Source: an uncultured Flavonifractor sp. (GTDB lineage Bacteria > Bacillota > Clostridia > Oscillospirales > Oscillospiraceae). From it: a stretch of 64,000 nucleotides of DNA. The notes under the pieces are model-generated. The model was not told the origin of the DNA. It ran no database searches and saw nothing but the letters and a program-made list of their open reading frames with translations. The DNA is taken from contig CANDFO010000001.1 in NCBI GenBank assembly GCA_947384055.1, forward strand, positions 1-64,000. The letters run 5' to 3'. The position numbers were made by a program, and so were the translations under genes. The stretch's first letter is position 1, and the number at the start of each line of letters is the position of its first letter. Positions 59,859 through 64,000 of the stretch are shown here, one piece after another.

Positions 59859-60722
59859 CTAGTCCGCCACCCACCGTCCGGCGGCCCCGCAGGGCAGGAA
59901 CAGACCGGTAGCGGAGACAGGTAGGCCCAGCTCCCGGCTTTCGGTATGCCCGCCGTACCTGCGGGTCACGATGGTTTCCAGCAGGTAGGTGAGCACCGAC
60001 GGGGCCAGCCCGGTGGTGTAGGAGTTGATGATAAAGAAGAGGGGGCGGTCCGAGAGCACCTGGGCGGTCAGCTCCAAAAAGGCGGGCAGATTCTCCTCCA
60101 GCTTCCAAATCTCCCCCGACGGACCCCGGCCATAGGAGGGCGGATCCATGATCACAGCGTCATAGGTGCGTCCCCGGCGGATTTCCCGCTCCACAAATTT
60201 GCCGCAGTCGTCCACAATCCAGCGGATGGGCGCACCGGACAGACCGGAGGCAGCGGCGTTTTCCCGGGCCCAGGCCACCATGCCCCTGGCCGCGTCCACG
60301 TGGCACACCCGGGCCCCCGCCGCGGCGCAGGCTGCCGTAGCGCCCCCCGTATAGGCGAAGAGGTTCAGTACGCTTACCGGTCTCCCGGCGGAGCGGATGC
60401 GCTCCATAGCAAAGTCCCAGTTGGCGGCTTGCTCCGGAAAAAGGCCGGTGTGCTTGAAATTCATGGGCTTAATATTGAAGGTGAGGGGGCCGTACCCCAG
60501 CGTCCAGCGCTCCGGCACCTGCCGCCTGACCCACTGCCCGCCGCCGGTGCTGGAGCGCTGGTAGCGGGCGTGGCAGTTTTTCCAGCCGGGGTGAGAACCC
60601 TCCCGCCGCCAAATCGCCTGGGGGTCCGGACGCACCAGCAGATAGTCCCCCCAGCGCTCCAGCCGCTCACCGCCGCCGCAGTCCAGCAGCGCATAGTCTT
60701 TCCATTGATCTGATGTCCACAT
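59859..60722 (-). CDS. Class I SAM-dependent rRNA methyltransferase, RlmI/RlmK-like
   Basis: 287 residues. Residues 1-110 form the domain before the catalytic core (LLVRPDPQAIWR; FNIKPMNFKHTGLFPEQAANWDF). The core has the SAM loop LNLFAYTGGATAACAAAGA, the acidic HVDAARGMVAWARENAAASGL and the catalytic VIMDPPSYGRG. This DPPSYGRG form is typical of RNA m5C/m2G methyltransferases of the YccW/RlmI group. It lacks an N-terminal PUA domain, so target RNA is inferred. First gene of the long operon. Confidence 0.85.
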   Translation of the reverse strand: MWTSDQWKDYALLDCGGGERLERWGDYLLVRPDPQAIWRREGSHPGWKNCHARYQRSSTGGGQWVRRQVPERWTLGYGPLTFNIKPMNFKHTGLFPEQAANWDFAMERIRSAGRPVSVLNLFAYTGGATAACAAAGARVCHVDAARGMVAWARENAAASGLSGAPIRWIVDDCGKFVEREIRRGRTYDAVIMDPPSYGRGPSGEIWKLEENLPAFLELTAQVLSDRPLFFIINSYTTGLAPSVLTYLLETIVTRRYGGHTESRELGLPVSATGLFLPCGAAGRWVAD

Positions 60723-60804
60723 AAACTCTCTCTCGCTCCGTCCTGCCGGCCGTCGGCCCTGCCGCCCCGATTCTGTCAGGCGACCATATTGTCATAATTG
60801 CTGT

Positions 60805-60833
60805 ATTATACCACCGTCTATTCAGACCGTCAA
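60805..60833 (-). promoter_or_regulatory. Sigma-A promoter of the long minus-strand operon
   Basis: Minus strand TTGACG, 17-base spacer, TATAAT, about 83 bases before the methyltransferase start. Between here and the divergent plus-strand promoter (61026) nothing is recognisable apart from AT-rich sequence near 60950-60990. Confidence 0.9.
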
Positions 60834-61025
60834 TGAAAAGGTCAGATATACCCAGGGCAACGCAAATGCGCTTACTACATGATATGCCTTGTGCCTCGCG
60901 CTGTCCGCCGTGGATCTTCCACCCCTGCTAATGCTGTCCTTAATTCTTGTAATTCCATGTTTATAGTTTATCATATTTCTCGCTGTTTTTAAATGCTGTT
61001 GCCCTGCCCTGAGGGAGGGCGGTAC

Positions 61026-61054
61026 TTGCGCTGGCCGGGAAAATGTGTTATACT
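61026..61054 (+). promoter_or_regulatory. Sigma-A promoter of the membrane protein-metG unit
   Basis: TTGCGC, 17-base spacer, TATACT, 127 bases before the first gene. Confidence 0.75.
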
Positions 61055-61180
61055 GCTTTGAAAATACAGATACCCGCCGCGCTCCCAGGGGAGTAGAAGA
61101 GTTCCGGGAGCGGTGTGGGAGTTGACGCATGCGTTCGGGATTTCCTCCGACTCCCATCCGGAAAGGATGCTGACAAACCT

Positions 61181-62032
61181 ATGAAAAAAGAGATCCTGCT
61201 GCCCGCCGTCGCGGTGGGCGGAGGTGCGGCGGGCTTTGCACTGCGGCTGTGGGAACTGTCCACGGCGTTTGAGCCGGATACCGGCCTGCCGGTCTCCGGC
61301 GCGCCCGCCACCTATGTTCTGGCCGCCCTGACCGCGGCGGTGGCGCTGGCATTGATTGTGCTGTGCCGGGACCCCTATGAGGGAATTGCCCGGGAAGACG
61401 ACAGCGTCTTTGCAGCGCCGGGCCTGCCGGTCTATCCGGCGGCGGCCGGGTTGTCGGCGTTGCTGCTGCTGGCGGGCGGACTGGCGCTGGGTTGGGAGTT
61501 CTTCCATGGAACCAGCGCGGTCTTTACGCACCCGGTTTTAGCTGTGCTGGCGGTGATTTCCGGCGTCTGCCTGCTGCTGCTGGCCAAGAGCCGCTTTCGC
61601 GGCCTTCCGCGGCCTGGGTACGATTTTTTGCAGCTGATGCCCGCCTATACCTGTTGTGTATGGCTGGTGTCCTCCTACCAGATGCGCGCCGGCGACCCGG
61701 TCCAGCTGGACTATATCTATCAGCTGGCCGCTATTATTACCAGCCTGCTGGGACTTTACTACTGCGCCGGCTTTTCCTTCGGCAAAGGGAAGCCATTCCA
61801 GGCTTGCCTGTTCTCCCTGCTGGGCGTATACTGCTCCATTGTCACCCTGGCAGACGGCCACGACCTGGCCAATACGCTGCTGTACCTCTCTGCCATTGTC
61901 TACCTGCTTCTCTCCGCGGCGGCGCTGCTGCGCAGCGCGGCCCGGCCGCCGGAGGCAGGCGCATTCCCGGCCCGGCAGACAGGTCCGGCGGAGAACCAAC
62001 AAGAAACGGAGGGAACACCTGATGAACCGTGA
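61181..62032 (+). CDS. Polytopic membrane protein of unknown function
   Basis: 283 residues with seven or eight hydrophobic segments; starts KKEILLPAVAVGGGAAGFALRLWEL. Residues 255-283 form a hydrophilic tail (RPPEAGAF, QQETEGTPDEP). I do not recognise a family. The ATG has GGAAAGGA upstream at a wide spacing of about 13 bases; an in-frame extension of 22 codons is possible but lacks a site. It overlaps metG by 11 bases, so the two are co-translated. Confidence 0.75.
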   Translation: MKKEILLPAVAVGGGAAGFALRLWELSTAFEPDTGLPVSGAPATYVLAALTAAVALALIVLCRDPYEGIAREDDSVFAAPGLPVYPAAAGLSALLLLAGGLALGWEFFHGTSAVFTHPVLAVLAVISGVCLLLLAKSRFRGLPRPGYDFLQLMPAYTCCVWLVSSYQMRAGDPVQLDYIYQLAAIITSLLGLYYCAGFSFGKGKPFQACLFSLLGVYCSIVTLADGHDLANTLLYLSAIVYLLLSAAALLRSAARPPEAGAFPARQTGPAENQQETEGTPDEP

Positions 62033-63977
62033 AAAATTTTATATTACCACCCCAATCTACTACCCCTCGGACAAGCTCCATATCGGACATGCCTACTGCA
62101 CTGTAGCCACCGACGCTATGGCCCGGTACAAACGGCTTCAGGGCTGCGAGGTAATGTTCCTTACCGGCACCGACGAGCACGGTCAGAAAATTGAGGACAA
62201 GGCCAAGGCCGCCGGGGTGACGCCCCAGCAGTTTGTGGACAACATTGTCACTGCCCCCGGGGGCGTGCTGGACCTGTGGAAGCTGATGAATATCAGCTAT
62301 GACCGCTTTATCCGCACCACTGATGGCTATCACGTGGCCGCCATTCAGAAAATTTTTAAAAAGATGCACGACAACGGCGATATCTACAAGGGCACTTATC
62401 AGGGCAAGTACTGCAAGGACTGTGAGGCCTTCTGGACGGAGACCCAGCTGACGGACGGCAAATGCCCTGACTGCGGCCGGGAGGTGCAGGACGCTCAGGA
62501 GGAGGCCTACTTCTTCCGTCTGTCCAAGTACGCGGACCGGGTACAGGACCTGCTGGAGAATACCGACTTTCTGGAGCCCCGCAGCCGGGTTCACGAAATG
62601 GTCAACAACTTCATCAAGCCCGGCCTGGAGGACCTGTGCGTCTCCCGGACCTCCTTTACCTGGGGGGTGCCGGTGGATTTTGACCCGGGTCACGTGGTTT
62701 ATGTGTGGATTGACGCCCTGTTCAACTATATGACTGCCCTGGGCTATATGAACGACGAGCACCACGACCTGGACAGGTTCTGGCCTGCCGATGTGCATTT
62801 CGTGGGCAAGGAGATTGTCCGCTTCCACTCCATTATCTGGCCTGCCATGCTCATGAGCATGGGCCTGCCCCTGCCAAAAAAGGTCTTTGGCCACGGATGG
62901 CTGCTGCTGGACGGCGGCAAGATGAGCAAGTCCAAGGGCAATGTGGTGGACCCCTATCTGCTGTCCGAGCGTTACGGGGTGGATGCCCTGCGGTTCTTCC
63001 TGATGCGCACCTTCCCCTTCGGCTCCGACGGCAATTTCTCCAATGAGCTGTTGATTCAGACCATCAACAAGGACCTGGCCAATGATCTGGGGAACCTGGT
63101 TTCCCGCACCACCGCTATGGCCGGAAAATACTTCGGCGGTGTTTTGCCGGAGGAACAGCGCTTCCACGGTGAGCTGGACGGTGAGCTGGTGGAGCTGGCG
63201 TCTTCCCTGCGGGACCGCTATGAGGAGGCTATGGAGCACTACGCCATGCACAGGGCCCTGGACGAAGTGTTTAAGGTGATCCAGCGGGCCAACAAGTATA
63301 TTGATGAAAACAAGCCCTGGCTCCTGGCGAAGAATCCGGACGACAGGCCCCGGCTGGCCTGCGTGCTCTACAATCTGCTGGAGACCACCCGGATCTGCGG
63401 CATTCTGCTGACCCCCTTTATGCCCGGAAGCATGGATAAGCTCTTCGAGCAGGTGGGCGCGGCGGAGGACCTGCGCACCTGGGAGAGCGCCTCCCGGTGG
63501 GCCGTCCTGCCCAGGACGGTTTCGGTCCACAAAGGGGAGAACCTGTTTCCCCGTATTGATATGGAAAAGGAGCTGAAAGAATTGGAGGAGGCTACCGCCA
63601 AGGCTGCCGCTCCCGCGGCGGAAGAGAAGACCCCGGACTATATCAGCATTGATGATTTTAACAAGGTACAGTTGGTAACAGCCAAAATCCTGGCCTGTGA
63701 CGCGGTGCCCAAGAGCAAAAAGCTGCTGCGGTTTACCTTGGACTGCGGTGAGGGACAGCCCCGACAGATTTTGTCCGGCATCCACGAATACTATGAGCCG
63801 GAGCAGCTGGTGGGCAAGACCGTGGTGGCCTGTACCAATCTGGCTCCCCGGAAAATGATGGGGCTGGAGTCCAACGGCATGCTGATTTCCGCCGTGAAGG
63901 AGGAGCCCGACGGCAGTGAGAAGCTCCATCTGATCATGCTGGACGACGCGGTTCCCGCCGGATACGGCCTGTGCTGA
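62022..63977 (+). CDS. metG: Methionyl-tRNA synthetase
   Basis: 651 residues. Charges tRNA-Met. HIGH motif at residues 20-23 (KLHIGHAY), zinc-binding CKDC...CPDC near 127-147, KMSKS near 300 (GGKMSKSKGN), anticodon-binding helical domain from about 350, and the C-terminal EMAP-like tRNA-binding domain (about 545-651; VQLVTAKILACDAVPKSKKLL). GGAGGG lies 7-8 bases before the ATG. Long in-frame reading upstream overlaps the membrane protein gene and is rejected. The 23 bases after the stop are non-coding. Confidence 0.97.
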   Translation: MNREKFYITTPIYYPSDKLHIGHAYCTVATDAMARYKRLQGCEVMFLTGTDEHGQKIEDKAKAAGVTPQQFVDNIVTAPGGVLDLWKLMNISYDRFIRTTDGYHVAAIQKIFKKMHDNGDIYKGTYQGKYCKDCEAFWTETQLTDGKCPDCGREVQDAQEEAYFFRLSKYADRVQDLLENTDFLEPRSRVHEMVNNFIKPGLEDLCVSRTSFTWGVPVDFDPGHVVYVWIDALFNYMTALGYMNDEHHDLDRFWPADVHFVGKEIVRFHSIIWPAMLMSMGLPLPKKVFGHGWLLLDGGKMSKSKGNVVDPYLLSERYGVDALRFFLMRTFPFGSDGNFSNELLIQTINKDLANDLGNLVSRTTAMAGKYFGGVLPEEQRFHGELDGELVELASSLRDRYEEAMEHYAMHRALDEVFKVIQRANKYIDENKPWLLAKNPDDRPRLACVLYNLLETTRICGILLTPFMPGSMDKLFEQVGAAEDLRTWESASRWAVLPRTVSVHKGENLFPRIDMEKELKELEEATAKAAAPAAEEKTPDYISIDDFNKVQLVTAKILACDAVPKSKKLLRFTLDCGEGQPRQILSGIHEYYEPEQLVGKTVVACTNLAPRKMMGLESNGMLISAVKEEPDGSEKLHLIMLDDAVPAGYGLC

Positions 63978-64000
63978 GCCGCCTCTGACCGCGCACTTTT

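Overview
The window is the start of a contig from a GC-rich, Gram-positive anaerobe, most likely a gut clostridium of the Oscillospirales close to Intestinimonas, Flavonifractor or Lawsonibacter. Support: strong AGGAGG-type ribosome binding sites, sigma-A promoters with 17-bp spacers, SLH-domain surface proteins, lipoprotein-type binding proteins, an ECF transporter module next to truA, and a fructoselysine operon like the one known from lysine/fructoselysine-fermenting Intestinimonas. The taxon is inferred. Bases 12-44 are an Illumina adapter, so the first tens of bases are not genomic.

Layout. 45-4629 (+): an SBP_bac_5-type (nickel/peptide) ABC importer ending in a translationally coupled methyltransferase. 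4798-9837 (-): a complete branched-chain amino acid type importer (livJHMGF). 10037-12725: a FabG-like reductase and an antibiotic-resistance-type ABC-F ATPase, divergently transcribed from mirror-image promoters; the ABC-F leader holds a three-codon ORF and a classic two-state attenuator. 12725-13200 is non-coding and made of consecutive hairpins. 13222-17648 (-): lysA and dapF, the last two steps to lysine, preceded by a textbook sigma-54 promoter and followed upstream by a sigma-54 enhancer-binding regulator. 18099-22775 (-): an orphan small protein, an SLH protein, a MATE pump and a cysteine desulfurase.

22860-29100 is a decayed accessory island with lower GC: an IS21 remnant, a serine-recombinase tail spliced to a Uma2 gene, a truncated HicB, a phage tail fragment, tRNA-Ser(CGA) with a second half-tRNA, a 160-bp MITE-like element, degV, and an ISAs1 remnant. 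A candidate small structured RNA lies just upstream of a DEDDh exonuclease gene.

30375-38994 is a fructoselysine locus. Two overlapping GntR/UTRA regulators (-) face an operon (+) with a spermidine/putrescine-class ABC importer followed by deglycase FrlB, epimerase FrlC and kinase FrlD. The importer should bring in the Amadori compound, FrlD phosphorylates it, FrlB splits it to lysine and glucose 6-phosphate, and FrlC converts psicoselysine. 39344-45738 (+): a MacA/MacB-type efflux system and a large SLH protein. 45869-46069 is a self-contained 28-codon mini-gene. 46276-49853: a VTT-family membrane protein, a chemoreceptor and a small coiled-coil protein.

50093-60722 (-) looks like one long housekeeping operon from a single promoter: an RlmI-like methyltransferase, a membrane protein, EcfA1, a small membrane protein, EcfA2, EcfT, TruA, a DUF5711 protein, CvpA, PgsA and ClpE. 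61181-63977 (+) carries a membrane protein overlapping metG. No CRISPR array, rRNA gene or intact transposase was seen.
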